The notes under the pieces: model-generated
Databases searched by the model: none
What the model was told of the DNA's origin: nothing
Seen by the model: the letters and a program-made list of their open reading frames with translations, nothing else
DNA from: a virus
IMG/VR virus record: IMGVR_UViG_3300022602_000207
Location: 1 to 40,364 of that record
Direction: 5' to 3' (one strand)
Length of the DNA: 40,364 nucleotides
Shown: positions 1 through 6,358 of the stretch, piece after piece
How the letters are laid out: each line of letters opens with the position of its first letter
How positions within the stretch are numbered: the first letter of the stretch is position 1
Made by a program: the position numbers and the translations under genes

Positions 1-36
1 CCATCCCCCACCACCCCCCACCTGGTGCCTCAAGCC

Positions 37-60
37 AAAAAAAAGGGCACCTAAGTGCCC
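37..60 (-). terminator. Rho-independent terminator
   Basis: On the minus strand a perfect 6-bp stem (GGGCAC/GTGCCC, 4-nt loop) is followed directly by eight T. It lies 17 bp past the stop of the 77-427 gene and should end that minus-strand transcript. Confidence 0.85.
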
Positions 61-76
61 CCTAATGACCTCAGCT

Positions 77-427
77 CTAATCTAATCTACTGCCACCATA
101 GGCCTTCAAGCCTAGCTCGTTAACTAATACTTCAGCGTAGGCATACGCACCCGCTTCCTTAACGCTAACGCTCTGCGTAGGATAGCCTGCTGGATCCCAC
201 AACTGTAAGCCTCCATTGTATGCTTTACGGAAGCCTACACTGGCTAACCACTTGCCCAACTTGCTGTTCGTGCGCACATCGTATACAGTGACCCAACCAA
301 AGCCACATGCATCACGCTCGCCTACCTTGCTGTACATGTCAGCAGCCGCTAGCTTGCTTACTGCTAGAGCCTTGGCTAATACTTGTTCTACGAAGTCTTG
401 CTTTAGTTCAGTTGCTTTTAGTTCCAT
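77..427 (-). CDS. Hypothetical phage protein, 116 aa
   Basis: No family recognised. A mixed-charge soluble protein: an N-terminal helix-rich part (LKQDFVEQVLAKALAVSKLA) and a middle with many aromatic and glycine residues (CGFGWVTVYD). There is no signal peptide or membrane segment. The ATG follows the conserved leader, with CGGAGAAAC as ribosome site 5-8 nt upstream. It is the last gene of the minus-strand block in this window, with its own promoter (458-486) and a strong terminator (37-60), so it is a clean single-gene unit. Confidence 0.8.
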   Translation of the reverse strand: MELKATELKQDFVEQVLAKALAVSKLAAADMYSKVGERDACGFGWVTVYDVRTNSKLGKWLASVGFRKAYNGGLQLWDPAGYPTQSVSVKEAGAYAYAEVLVNELGLKAYGGSRLD

Positions 428-457
428 TTTGTTTCTCCGTTGTGTTAGTGTATACGT

Positions 458-486
458 AGTATAATATCAAACCTGCCAGCTGTCAA
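458..486 (-). promoter_or_regulatory. Sigma70-type promoter, cassette type
   Basis: TTGACA, 17-bp spacer, TATACT, then the common leader ACACTAACACAACGGAGAAAC before the ATG at 427. Confidence 0.85.
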
Positions 487-491
487 CTACT

Positions 492-806
492 TTATGCCAA
501 CTCCTTAAGCTCACGCTGTAGCTTCTTCAATTGCTTCTGTAAGTCCTTAAGCTTCACAGCCGCGCTAATATCAATCGCATGCTTAAACTTCTTATTCTCC
601 CAATCTCTGTCACTAACAATAGCATCCACATACATGTCAACAATAGTCTTTAGTGTAGCGTTCCACTTAGCACCGTCTAAGCACGTGTCCCAACATTCAA
701 TCTCATACTTGTCTGCAATGTAGTCATCAAGCTCACTTAAGCGTTCAATCACTTCTGTTTCAATGTCGTTAGCTACATCGTCAATTGTTTTAATTTTCTT
801 AGCCAT
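492..806 (-). CDS. Hypothetical coiled-coil protein, 104 aa
   Basis: Unrecognised. The acidic N-terminal half (DDVANDIETEVIERLSELDD) is helical. The last 25 residues are a heptad-like Lys/Leu stretch (LKDLQKQLKKLQRELKELA) typical of a coiled coil, so it probably oligomerises or binds a partner. The start ATG lies behind a leader variant (ACACTAACGCAACGAGGTAAAC). Transcribed from its own promoter at 838-866. Confidence 0.8.
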   Translation of the reverse strand: MAKKIKTIDDVANDIETEVIERLSELDDYIADKYEIECWDTCLDGAKWNATLKTIVDMYVDAIVSDRDWENKKFKHAIDISAAVKLKDLQKQLKKLQRELKELA

Positions 807-837
807 TTTGTTTACCTCGTTGCGTTAGTGTCTGTGT

Positions 838-866
838 AGTATACTATCGATTAAACCCTAAGTCAA
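838..866 (-). promoter_or_regulatory. Sigma70-type promoter, cassette type
   Basis: TTGACT, 17-bp spacer, TATACT, then the common leader; drives the 492-806 gene. Confidence 0.82.
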
Positions 867-867
867 C

Positions 868-1062
868 CTATTTCTTTACTCGAACAGTGAATAGACTGCC
901 TAGTAGGGCTGTGGCTAACCAAGTGTTGAATGTGTAGGGAATAGCCAATGCGGGGAATAAAGTATCCAATGACCATATGGTTAAGATAGGTCCTAGAATG
1001 ACTGCTAAGATACCTAATACTACTAGGCCTAGTACGCCAAAGGCTTTGGTGGATGATTTCAT
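868..1062 (-). CDS. Small membrane protein, 64 aa, two TM
   Basis: Two hydrophobic segments (roughly residues 8-30 and 34-58) and a basic C-terminal tail (RVKK) suggest an inner-membrane hairpin protein. It has no promoter of its own. Its ATG shares bases with the stop of the upstream 1062-1214 gene (TAATG), so the two are translationally coupled and read from the promoter at 1248-1276. Function unknown. Confidence 0.72.
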   Translation of the reverse strand: MKSSTKAFGVLGLVVLGILAVILGPILTIWSLDTLFPALAIPYTFNTWLATALLGSLFTVRVKK

Positions 1063-1214
1063 TAGTTTAGATCCTTATGATAGAATTGGTCCATTTGGTA
1101 TAGGCTCACACAGGTTAGTACGAGGATACCTAATAGTCCCAATGTTGAGGGTGTGTTAACTTCATATGCTATAAGAGCAAGTAGCAAGGCCTTGCTGGTA
1201 TATATCTTAATCAT
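1062..1214 (-). CDS. Small membrane protein, 50 aa
   Basis: Read directly from the minus strand: MIKIYTSKALLLALIAYE..., ending ...QFYHKDLN. It holds two short hydrophobic stretches (residues 8-16 and 24-38). The ribosome site AGGAGAAATTAA precedes the ATG, behind the cassette promoter at 1248-1276. The stop overlaps the next ATG (TAATG). Both neighbours are also small membrane proteins; function unknown. Confidence 0.72.
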   Translation of the reverse strand: MIKIYTSKALLLALIAYEVNTPSTLGLLGILVLTCVSLYQMDQFYHKDLN

Positions 1215-1247
1215 TTAATTTCTCCTAGTGTTGTAATGCATGAGTGC

Positions 1248-1276
1248 ATTATATAGTCTAAGCGGCCTTATGTCAA
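1248..1276 (-). promoter_or_regulatory. Sigma70-type promoter, cassette type
   Basis: Perfect TTGACA, 17 bp, TATAAT. The -35 box overlaps the stop codon region of the 1273-1362 gene. Its leader diverges (CATTACAACACTAGGAGAAA). Confidence 0.88.
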
Positions 1277-1362
1277 CTTCGGATGGCACGGATGCCTAGG
1301 GTGAGGATGAGGCCAAACACTAGGATCACTGCTATAGGTATTAGGGCTACTAGGTTGTACAT
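1273..1362 (-). CDS. Single-TM micropeptide, 29 aa
   Basis: MYNLVALIPIAVILVFGLIL... forms a single membrane helix followed by a short basic tail (IRAIRS). AAGGAG lies 8 nt before the ATG, which overlaps the stop of the 1362-1625 gene (TAATG). It is last in the AAA+ ATPase operon. The strong ribosome site and exact coupling support real expression; function unknown. Confidence 0.62.
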   Translation of the reverse strand: MYNLVALIPIAVILVFGLILTLGIRAIRS

Positions 1363-1625
1363 TATAATACTCCTTCTGATTCTAGTTCAGCTACTGCTTC
1401 GTTGAATAGGCTTTCTAGGTCGCGGACTTGGTTGGCCACTCTAATGTCTTTCCGACGCTTACGGAGTGCTGTGCCTTTCTGATACATTAAAGGGTGATGC
1501 AGTTTACAGTATACTGCACCATCCACTAGGTCCTTTGATCCACACTCGGTTGGATTATCGCCAAGCCATTGACATCCGAGTGCTCTAACCAGGGCTAGAT
1601 CAAGTACCGGATTATTTGTTTTCAT
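1362..1625 (-). CDS. Putative zinc-binding protein, 87 aa
   Basis: Cys and His are spaced like a small zinc knuckle: C at residues 18, 28 and 40, then H43 and H44 (CQWLGDN..CG..YCKLHH). This loosely resembles the C-terminal Cys/His cluster of GcrA-type regulators, but the rest does not match and I do not assign it. A basic stretch follows (RKRRKDIR), then an acidic helical tail, so nucleic-acid binding is plausible. It overlaps the preceding gene by 14 nt in the AAA+ ATPase operon. Confidence 0.72.
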   Translation of the reverse strand: MKTNNPVLDLALVRALGCQWLGDNPTECGSKDLVDGAVYCKLHHPLMYQKGTALRKRRKDIRVANQVRDLESLFNEAVAELESEGVL

Positions 1626-1848
1626 TGTTAACCATCTTCTTTACTAGTTTTTCAGTATCGATGCCCATATCTTTTAATATGATCAGCATGACTGTTGATG
1701 TTTCTACTCGGCCGGCAGTGCGTTCCTGGTGTGCAATGATCACCAAGAGGGCAATCAAACTCCACCACTGCCAACCCCAACCTAAGTTGAGGGTGGCCAG
1801 TACTAGACCGTAGGTTAGATATAATGCTACGTTTAATATCTTATCCAT
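1612..1848 (-). CDS. Small membrane protein, 78 aa
   Basis: Two hydrophobic segments (about residues 6-22 and 28-42, rich in Trp) are followed by a soluble charged C-terminus (LKDMGIDTEKLVKKMVNNE). It is coupled to the upstream AAA+ ATPase by a TAATG overlap and belongs to the same operon. Possibly a membrane anchor or partner for the ATPase; that is inference from position only. Confidence 0.72.
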   Translation of the reverse strand: MDKILNVALYLTYGLVLATLNLGWGWQWWSLIALLVIIAHQERTAGRVETSTVMLIILKDMGIDTEKLVKKMVNNENK

Positions 1849-2708
1849 TAGGCGCGACGCATACAGGTTGTTGAAGCCATAGCCTGCCAGTTGCTGGGAA
1901 AGCTCTTGCGCAGGTCAGCTACCTTAAGTACCATGCGTAGGCTTAGCTCTCTGAGCTTGGCCGCGTTCACAGTGATGAAGTTAACGATCTCATCTTTGGT
2001 CACCTGTTCAAACTCATAGTCATCTAACATACCTTCATTAACAATCTGCTTGATGCGCAGGATCTTCTCGCGGTCTGTGTCCATCTCTAAGTCGATGTAA
2101 TGGCAACGACTTTCGAGCGCATCTAAGTGGTCCTTCAATCGTTTGCTTTTCACATGATGGAATTTAATATTAGTGATAAAGATCGCCGCACCTTTGAACT
2201 CAAACCTGTCTGGAATGCCTTCACTGCGTAGCATACGGCTGTCAGTGTTCCAAGCAATGTATCGCTTCTTGCTACTATCTAATGCGCCCTTGAGGATGTT
2301 AAGGCTAAGGTCTTCCATAAGAATACTGTCGCAGTCATCGAACACTATAACGTTGCCTTCGTCTGCGAATTCGTATAACTTAGCATATAGTCCGAGGCTA
2401 CTCATCGCACCTTTGACCACTTCGTATTTAGGTTTCTTATTACCTAACGTGTTGAATAGATCGTCCTTGCTGAGTACTGCCTCAACACCAAAGCTCTTAC
2501 CTACACCTGGGGGACCACTTACGATCATAGCACGTACATCGCCATGCTTGACTGCTTTGGTCATGTCAGTTAAGATACTGAAGCGAGCACTTAGGCGTTC
2601 AATGATCTCTTCGTCAGTCTCTAAAGCCACTGATAGTTCTAAGGCCTTAATCGCATCGGTATCAAACTCTAGTACTGATACGCCACCACTCTTATTTGCT
2701 TTTGCCAT
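1848..2708 (-). CDS. AAA+ family ATPase, 286 aa
   Basis: The P-loop (GPPGVGKS) is at residues 65-72 and Walker B (VIVFDDCD) at 120-127. A sensor-1-like strand ending in FITN follows, then a sensor-2-like region rich in Arg. The preceding helical segment (residues 20-50) and the single compact module fit an MoxR/RarA-sized AAA+ remodeller rather than a helicase or terminase. Partner unknown. It is the first gene of a four-gene operon with a zinc-knuckle protein and two small membrane proteins. The start follows a leader variant (ACAAGGAAAGCAA) behind the promoter at 2741-2769. Confidence 0.88.
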   Translation of the reverse strand: MAKANKSGGVSVLEFDTDAIKALELSVALETDEEIIERLSARFSILTDMTKAVKHGDVRAMIVSGPPGVGKSFGVEAVLSKDDLFNTLGNKKPKYEVVKGAMSSLGLYAKLYEFADEGNVIVFDDCDSILMEDLSLNILKGALDSSKKRYIAWNTDSRMLRSEGIPDRFEFKGAAIFITNIKFHHVKSKRLKDHLDALESRCHYIDLEMDTDREKILRIKQIVNEGMLDDYEFEQVTKDEIVNFITVNAAKLRELSLRMVLKVADLRKSFPSNWQAMASTTCMRRA

Positions 2709-2740
2709 TTGCTTTCCTTGTTTTGTTAGTGTAAGTGTGT

Positions 2741-2769
2741 ATTATAACACCTAGCCTAATCCTTGTCAA
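2741..2769 (-). promoter_or_regulatory. Sigma70-type promoter, cassette type
   Basis: Perfect TTGACA, 17 bp, TATAAT. The -35 box lies inside the last codons of the upstream 2756-2890 gene. Drives the AAA+ ATPase operon. Confidence 0.88.
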
Positions 2770-2890
2770 CCACTTCTTTTTCAACAGTGGCGCCTGTATA
2801 CTTCTGGCCTGCCTTGTGAATCAATCCCCAAGGATAGTATGTAATAGTTCCGCCCGAAGCAGAAGTTTTTGTAGTGCCTGGTGTGTTCAT
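2756..2890 (-). CDS. Hypothetical protein, 44 aa
   Basis: MNTPGTTKTSASGGTITYYP..., a small polar protein with no recognisable domain. GGAGTATAAC precedes the ATG. The reading frame ends only after passing through the next gene's -35 box, so coding and promoter sequence overlap. Third gene of the unit that starts at 3177. Confidence 0.62.
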   Translation of the reverse strand: MNTPGTTKTSASGGTITYYPWGLIHKAGQKYTGATVEKEVVDKD

Positions 2891-2891
2891 G

Positions 2892-2981
2892 TTATACTCC
2901 GAATACCAATTTGCCTAATAAGAACCCTGCAAAAAACAGGGCCACCCAACCTACTAAACGATCTCCCCAGTTAGGCTCCAT
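2892..2981 (-). CDS. Single-TM micropeptide, 29 aa
   Basis: MEPNWGDRLVGWVALFFAGF... has one hydrophobic helix (residues 10-28). Its ATG lies inside the end of the 2971-3177 gene (11-nt overlap), preceded by GGAGCAGAATACT. One of several one-helix peptides in this block; function unknown. Confidence 0.58.
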   Translation of the reverse strand: MEPNWGDRLVGWVALFFAGFLLGKLVFGV

Positions 2982-3177
2982 AGTATTCTGCTCCTTCATC
3001 ATACTCGTCGGCAGTGTCTTCGTCTTCTTCAAAGAAGCCTTCCAACTCAGTAGCGCAGAAGTCCTCGACAGCCGCTTCGCTCATTGTGGTCATTAAGCTG
3101 GTTGCCAACCACATTGGGTCAACGATGCCTTCTACCATTAGATCATAAAGCCTGTTAGTGTATTTGCGTGTTGCCAT
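2971..3177 (-). CDS. Hypothetical acidic-tailed protein, 68 aa
   Basis: The N-terminal part (KYTNRLYDLMVEGIVDP) is helical. The C-terminus is strongly acidic (EDEDTADEYDEGAEYY), perhaps a DNA mimic or a charged linker; no family assigned. It starts right behind the standard leader (CGGAGAAACAAA) and is the first gene of a three-gene unit. Confidence 0.8.
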   Translation of the reverse strand: MATRKYTNRLYDLMVEGIVDPMWLATSLMTTMSEAAVEDFCATELEGFFEEDEDTADEYDEGAEYYGA

Positions 3178-3207
3178 TTTGTTTCTCCGTTGTGTTAGTG
3201 TAAGTGC

Positions 3208-3236
3208 ATTATAGCAGGAGTTAGCCCAAATGTCAA
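3208..3236 (-). promoter_or_regulatory. Sigma70-type promoter, cassette type
   Basis: Perfect TTGACA, 17 bp, TATAAT with the full consensus leader. Starts immediately after the TAG of the 3238-3393 gene. Confidence 0.9.
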
Positions 3237-3237
3237 C

Positions 3238-3393
3238 CTATGTTCTTGCTATGATAGCCTGTGAGTAGATGATAGATCCCAGAACCTCTGCGGAGGAGGT
3301 CACTCCACCTTGTAGCTCCCAACCATTGGCCAAGGCTGCACGTATTTCCTTTTCAACCTCTGCTAAGGTACCTGTGACAATCTTGTATCGCAT
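3238..3393 (-). CDS. DUF1737-like protein, 51 aa
   Basis: MRYKIVTGTLAEVEKEIRAA... then GWELQGGVTSS and YSQAI. The order (Y-K-I-V-T, helix, G-W-E-x-x-G-G-V, C-terminal YSQA) matches the small DUF1737 fold seen in phages and bacteria, of unknown biochemical role. The start lies one nucleotide after the stop of the DksA/TraR-like gene, so it is co-transcribed with it from 3798-3826. Confidence 0.78.
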   Translation of the reverse strand: MRYKIVTGTLAEVEKEIRAALANGWELQGGVTSSAEVLGSIIYSQAIIART

Positions 3394-3394
3394 A

Positions 3395-3652
3395 TTAACC
3401 TTTCTCTGCTAGTTCCTGACACCAGACGCATCGTGTGCAGCCTAGGATGGCCTGTCTGCGAGGTTCCGGAATGGCCTCACCACAGTCCTCACACTCGGTT
3501 AGACTTGGTTGTGCCGCTTGCTCTGCTAGTCGACGCTGAACATCAGCTACCGCGTTCATGTTTAGGTGGATGGCGTGAATCTGGCCTAACTCTTCTTCGG
3601 CTCTGTTATCCATGAAGTTATCTTCTTGGTGCAATACATCTTTAGTTGTCAT
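3395..3652 (-). CDS. DksA/TraR-family zinc-finger protein, 85 aa
   Basis: The four-cysteine zinc finger is CEDC at residues 54-57 and CVWC at 75-78, with the family's 17-residue spacing and the linker signature IPEPRR. At 85 aa it is of TraR size (about 73 aa), without the long DksA coiled coil. TraR/DksA proteins enter the RNA polymerase secondary channel and change promoter choice, mimicking DksA-ppGpp. The acidic residues of a TraR-like N-terminal helix (residues 10-22) are present. Co-transcribed with a basic 40-aa peptide and a DUF1737 protein. Confidence 0.88.
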   Translation of the reverse strand: MTTKDVLHQEDNFMDNRAEEELGQIHAIHLNMNAVADVQRRLAEQAAQPSLTECEDCGEAIPEPRRQAILGCTRCVWCQELAEKG

Positions 3653-3764
3653 TAGATTTGCCTTTGTGTTTGGTCTTGCGGGTGAACTTGGTACGGTCCT
3701 TCTCTACCTTTGCTTTGAAAGGAAGATCCTTGTTGAATAGTGCATAGTGTCTGCGTACTGTCAT
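3642..3764 (-). CDS. Small basic protein, 40 aa
   Basis: MTVRRHYALFNKDLPFKAKV..., with a strongly basic C-terminus (RTKFTRKTKHKGKS), so likely RNA or DNA binding. The ribosome site is AGAAAG. The first gene behind the 3798-3826 promoter, it overlaps the DksA/TraR-like gene by 11 nt. Basic peptides next to polymerase effectors are sometimes co-effectors; that is inference. Confidence 0.68.
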   Translation of the reverse strand: MTVRRHYALFNKDLPFKAKVEKDRTKFTRKTKHKGKSNDN

Positions 3765-3797
3765 TTTAATCTTTCTGCTCGTTTTCATAGTGTAAGT

Positions 3798-3826
3798 ATT
3801 ATACTACCTTAAACCTCTGATGTCAA
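3798..3826 (-). promoter_or_regulatory. Sigma70-type promoter
   Basis: Perfect TTGACA, 17 bp, TATAAT; the transcript starts ACACTATGAAAAC, so the leader diverges after ACACTA. Drives the operon with the DksA/TraR homologue. Confidence 0.88.
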
Positions 3827-3841
3827 CCCCTAAATGAGGTC

Positions 3842-3869
3842 AAGAGAAAGCCCGCAACATGCAGGCTTT
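3842..3869 (-). terminator. Rho-independent terminator
   Basis: Stem AAAGCC/GGCTTT with inner GC pairs, then TTTCTCTT on the minus strand; the same tail follows the stem at 6755-6796. Confidence 0.65.
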
Positions 3870-3957
3870 TTCTTAGGTCTAGCTATATGTTAGGTTTAGT
3901 AACTTTACATACCATGCCCTTTCTTCAAAATTGATTTAAGTGTTATCTCTTACTAAA
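3842..3957 (-). ncRNA. Candidate small RNA, about 110 nt
   Basis: A perfect promoter (3962-3990) starts a transcript near 3955 that ends in a terminator hairpin at 3847-3869, with no good gene between. The 5' end (TTTAGTAA, 3950-3957) can pair with TTACTAAA (3895-3902) and would enclose a GAAAGG-ATG that could encode only a 10-aa peptide (MVCKVTKPNI). So it is either a small regulatory RNA or a leader-peptide transcript with a hidden ribosome site. Confidence 0.5.
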
Positions 3958-3961
3958 CTAC

Positions 3962-3990
3962 ATTATACTATCTTAAACGAATCCTGTCAA
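3962..3990 (-). promoter_or_regulatory. Sigma70-type promoter of the candidate sRNA
   Basis: Perfect TTGACA, 17 bp, TATAAT, lying over the stop of the 3973-4416 gene. No gene of normal size follows downstream before a terminator. Confidence 0.82.
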
Positions 3991-4416
3991 TGCTCGTTGG
4001 TATCGTTCCTCTTGGTGTCGTGCCCAACTCATCTCTAGGCCATGCTGTATACGCTCCCTATCAAACCATTCAGCTAGGGCAGGAAACTCGATTAACGGTA
4101 GTTCTATACCATAGTCATCTTCGAACCAATCTGTTCTGATCTTCCAGGTCTCTGGTACCAAGTTTCGATGCACACCGATGTTGGTTTCGATCATTAATCG
4201 TTTCCATTTGCGAACCAATGTGTTTATGGTATTGGTCCAATAGGTATTGGCCCATGTGTTTGGTTGTGTCCTGGACAATGCTTCTCGAGCTTGGTCTAAT
4301 CGAATGCCCAAGGCATCCAACTCATACTCAGTGGGGAATAGGTTCTTAGGTTCCCAATCGCCTAGATCTAAGGGCAATACCACTGCCTCTGGCTCTTTAG
4401 GTTTAAACCAACGCAT
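3973..4416 (-). CDS. Hypothetical protein, 147 aa
   Basis: No family recognised. Tryptophan-rich and charged, with a proline-rich start (MRWFKPKEPEAVVLPLDLGD), a helical middle (LDQAREALSR) and a C-terminal helical region (WFDRERIQHGLEMSWARHQE). Soluble, no membrane segment. It overlaps the end of the 4403-4687 gene by 14 nt and is read from the same promoter (4718-4746). Confidence 0.82.
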   Translation of the reverse strand: MRWFKPKEPEAVVLPLDLGDWEPKNLFPTEYELDALGIRLDQAREALSRTQPNTWANTYWTNTINTLVRKWKRLMIETNIGVHRNLVPETWKIRTDWFEDDYGIELPLIEFPALAEWFDRERIQHGLEMSWARHQEERYQRALTGFV

Positions 4417-4687
4417 CTTCTAACTCCTCGGGAATGTCATTTAGGACCTTGCGCTTCTTAGTCTCTGCTATCAAGCAGGCCTGCACTTCTGCATTGCCGT
4501 TGGCAAAGCCTATGGCGAATAGGAATGCCAGTGCATCCTCTTTGGTGCTGGGATACTTAAGTTCCACTAGGTCGATGTCCTTGTGTCCGCATTTGATTAG
4601 GATCTTTACTCGGTGATAACTGTTGGCATATCGAACTTTGAGTTTACCGTCGAGTCTACTAACGCCTGCGTGTGTGTATGATTTCAT
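4403..4687 (-). CDS. Hypothetical protein, 94 aa
   Basis: A basic N-terminal half (KLKVRYANSYHRVKILIKCG) and a helical, alanine-rich second half (EDALAFLFAIGFANGNAEVQ). No family assigned. First gene of a two-gene unit; the ATG follows AGGAAAGACCT and a partly divergent leader. Confidence 0.82.
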   Translation of the reverse strand: MKSYTHAGVSRLDGKLKVRYANSYHRVKILIKCGHKDIDLVELKYPSTKEDALAFLFAIGFANGNAEVQACLIAETKKRKVLNDIPEELEDALV

Positions 4688-4717
4688 AGGTCTTTCCTGT
4701 TCTATCAGTGTATAGCT

Positions 4718-4746
4718 AGTATACTACCATTAGCCCAAAATGTCAA
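4718..4746 (-). promoter_or_regulatory. Sigma70-type promoter
   Basis: TTGACA, 17 bp, TATACT; the TGA stop of the 4743-4916 gene is part of the -35 box. Confidence 0.85.
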
Positions 4747-4916
4747 TAGACTTCTTTGGTGATATAGAATACTTCCGCGGGATACTTCTCTTTGAACTCA
4801 TCCGTGCCTGTGAACTTGTTCAGTTCAGTAGCATTGAAGAATACCTTATGCAATGCTGTCTTATGTGTCTTACGATCACTGACCGTTAGATAAACTGATG
4901 TGGCGCGTCCTGCCAT
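4743..4916 (-). CDS. Hypothetical protein, 57 aa
   Basis: MAGRATSVYLTVSDRKTHKT... ending ...YITKEVY: a small, basic, probably beta-rich protein without a recognisable domain. The ATG lies one base after the stop of the 4918-5115 gene, preceded by AGAGGT. Its stop codon TGA forms part of the next promoter's -35 box. Confidence 0.68.
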   Translation of the reverse strand: MAGRATSVYLTVSDRKTHKTALHKVFFNATELNKFTGTDEFKEKYPAEVFYITKEVY

Positions 4917-4917
4917 G

Positions 4918-5115
4918 TTAGACCTCTTCTATTGAATGTGGAGGAAAGCTGAACTTCAAACTGTTCCTGCCTGTGTTGGCTGCCTCTGCACGTTTGAATG
5001 CTTCAAGTGCGCCTTCTTTAGTATCTGCTTCTACGACGATGTGATCAGTCTCAGTGTGGTTAAATTCATCCCATCCCGGCATCTCATATTCGTAGCGTAC
5101 AATGTATCTTGCCAT
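4918..5115 (-). CDS. Hypothetical protein, 65 aa
   Basis: An N-terminal beta strand (MARYIVRYEYEMPGW), the segment HIVVEADTKEGALEAFKRAE, and a proline-ended tail. The pattern strand, strand, helix with 'ADTKEGALEAF' resembles small phage proteins that carry one alpha/beta repeat; function unknown. The start at 5115 is chosen because it sits directly behind CGGAGAAACAAA; a longer upstream frame would read through the promoter. Confidence 0.82.
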   Translation of the reverse strand: MARYIVRYEYEMPGWDEFNHTETDHIVVEADTKEGALEAFKRAEAANTGRNSLKFSFPPHSIEEV

Positions 5116-5146
5116 TTTGTTTCTCCGTTGCGCTAGTGTATGTGTT

Positions 5147-5175
5147 ATTATAGCATACACTAGCCCAAAAGTCAA
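5147..5175 (-). promoter_or_regulatory. Sigma70-type promoter, cassette type
   Basis: TTGACT, 17 bp, TATAAT and the standard leader (ACACTAGCGCAACGGAGAAAC). Confidence 0.86.
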
Positions 5176-5433
5176 CTAGTATTGCACCACACGCACAATC
5201 TGCGTTAAGTAAGCCCAACGCGGCTCACCTTTAGTGTCTGTGTAGTCACAACCTGCACGTCCATTCTTAATGTCTGCTTCTACGTTTTCTAACGTAACAG
5301 TTTCTGCAGGCTCACTGCCAAACCCACTGCGTATAACTACCACGCTACCTGCACGTACATCATCAATGTCAACGCCAGTGCCAGCAATGCCACTGCGTCT
5401 AATTGCGCTAATTAAATCTAATGTGTTGCTCAT
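5176..5433 (-). CDS. Hypothetical protein, 85 aa
   Basis: MSNTLDLISAIRRSGIAGTG..., then short beta-type segments (AGSVVVIRSGFG, ETVTLENVEADI) and a C-terminal WAYLTQIVRVVQY. Probably a small beta-barrel-like fold; not recognised. Start at 5433 behind the consensus leader. Single-gene unit. Confidence 0.82.
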   Translation of the reverse strand: MSNTLDLISAIRRSGIAGTGVDIDDVRAGSVVVIRSGFGSEPAETVTLENVEADIKNGRAGCDYTDTKGEPRWAYLTQIVRVVQY

Positions 5434-5463
5434 TTTGTTTCTCCGTTTTGTTAGTGTAAGTGC

Positions 5464-5492
5464 ATTATAGCGCATTTCTGCGCTATTGTCAA
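5464..5492 (-). promoter_or_regulatory. Cassette promoter with GC-rich dyad spacer
   Basis: Perfect TTGACA, 17 bp, TATAAT. The spacer is a near-perfect inverted repeat, AGCGCA-gaaa-TGCGCT, a possible operator. Confidence 0.88.
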
Positions 5493-5495
5493 CCA

Positions 5496-5705
5496 TTATT
5501 TTTCTTGCATTACAATGTTGTTAGTGCGTAATTGTTCTGCAGCCTGCGCAAATGCACGCACAACATCTTCTTCGTTGTTATAATCGCTACTAATAAAGCT
5601 AGCGTTACGTTGTGTTAGCGTGTCGTATGTAAAGCCTACAATAAGTCTAAACAGACCCTTGTTTGTTTTTAATACTTTTGCGTGTGCTAGTGTGTTTGTT
5701 TGCAT
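5496..5705 (-). CDS. Hypothetical protein, 69 aa
   Basis: A beta-rich start (AKVLKTNKGLFRLIVGFTYD) and a helical C-terminus (EEDVVRAFAQAAEQLRTNN). No family assigned. Starts behind a leader variant CGGAGCAACACAA. Single-gene unit. Confidence 0.8.
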   Translation of the reverse strand: MQTNTLAHAKVLKTNKGLFRLIVGFTYDTLTQRNASFISSDYNNEEDVVRAFAQAAEQLRTNNIVMQEK

Positions 5706-5736
5706 TTGTGTTGCTCCGTTTTGTTAGTGTAAGTGC

Positions 5737-5765
5737 ATTATAGCACCCACACTAACATTTGTCAA
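5737..5765 (-). promoter_or_regulatory. Sigma70-type promoter, cassette type
   Basis: Perfect TTGACA, 17 bp, TATAAT, standard leader; drives 5496-5705. Confidence 0.88.
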
Positions 5766-5770
5766 CCTCT

Positions 5771-6040
5771 TTATGCCTGTACGCAGGTACCTCTGACCAT
5801 GTGAAGGCTTCTGCGCCCAGTGCGTGTGCTGGCAGTTAACCCATGTGCATTTAACAATGCTTCCGTCCTTCCTGCTACCTTCTCGCCTAGCCCGTGATAT
5901 ACCACCATGCCCACATAGCGTTTACTTTCCCAGGTGCGGTGGTTTGCGCTGTCAGTCCATGCCATGCCTAGCTCTGCGCCCAATTGTTTGGCCGCGGTTC
6001 TTACTGCATTACGGAATTCTAATGTGTTTGCTGTTTGCAT
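5771..6040 (-). CDS. Hypothetical protein, 89 aa
   Basis: MQTANTLEFRNAVRTAAKQL... has an N-terminal helix (residues 8-22), a central part with SANHRTWESKRYVGM, and a basic C-terminus (RTGRRSLHMVRG). Function unknown. The start at 6040 is preferred because GGAGAAAC precedes it by 4 nt; the in-frame ATG at 6052 overlaps that ribosome site. Confidence 0.76.
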   Translation of the reverse strand: MQTANTLEFRNAVRTAAKQLGAELGMAWTDSANHRTWESKRYVGMVVYHGLGEKVAGRTEALLNAHGLTASTRTGRRSLHMVRGTCVQA

Positions 6041-6069
6041 TTGTTTCTCCATTTGTTTAGTGTAAGTGT

Positions 6070-6098
6070 ATTATAACACAGGTATTACCAAAAGTCAA
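6070..6098 (-). promoter_or_regulatory. Cassette promoter with GGTATTACC operator
   Basis: TTGACT, 17 bp, TATAAT. GGTATTACC is in the spacer (6081-6089), 5 bp from the -10 box. Confidence 0.86.
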
Positions 6099-6350
6099 CT
6101 ATCTTTTGGGCCATATGGCGTCTAGAGTCTCTACCTTCTGGCGATTCATTTCCTGGGTGATCTGTTCGTCCTTACCATATACTCGTTCGCGGTACATGCG
6201 TTCGAAGCAACGACCCAGACCTTCTGCACTCTTATTACCCCAGGAGGTTTCGTAGCGACCATCGTCATTGGTCTTTAGATCTAACATCTGGGCTATCTCT
6301 AGCCCAAATGCTTCTGCTTCTGCGGATGTAGAAAATTTACTTACGATCAT
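6099..6350 (-). CDS. Hypothetical protein, 83 aa
   Basis: MIVSKFSTSAEAEAFGLEIA... is an N-terminal helical part, then a basic middle (RCFERMYRERVYGKDEQITQ). No domain recognised. AGGAG lies 5 nt upstream of the ATG at 6350; an in-frame GTG at 6353 is too close to it. Second gene of the unit starting at 6682. Confidence 0.8.
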   Translation of the reverse strand: MIVSKFSTSAEAEAFGLEIAQMLDLKTNDDGRYETSWGNKSAEGLGRCFERMYRERVYGKDEQITQEMNRQKVETLDAIWPKR

Positions 6351-6358
6351 CACTGCTC

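Noticed and set aside
2173-2754. 193-codon plus-strand frame opposite the AAA+ gene
   Set aside because: Antisense to a clear Walker A/B ATPase, with low-complexity Ser/Leu content.
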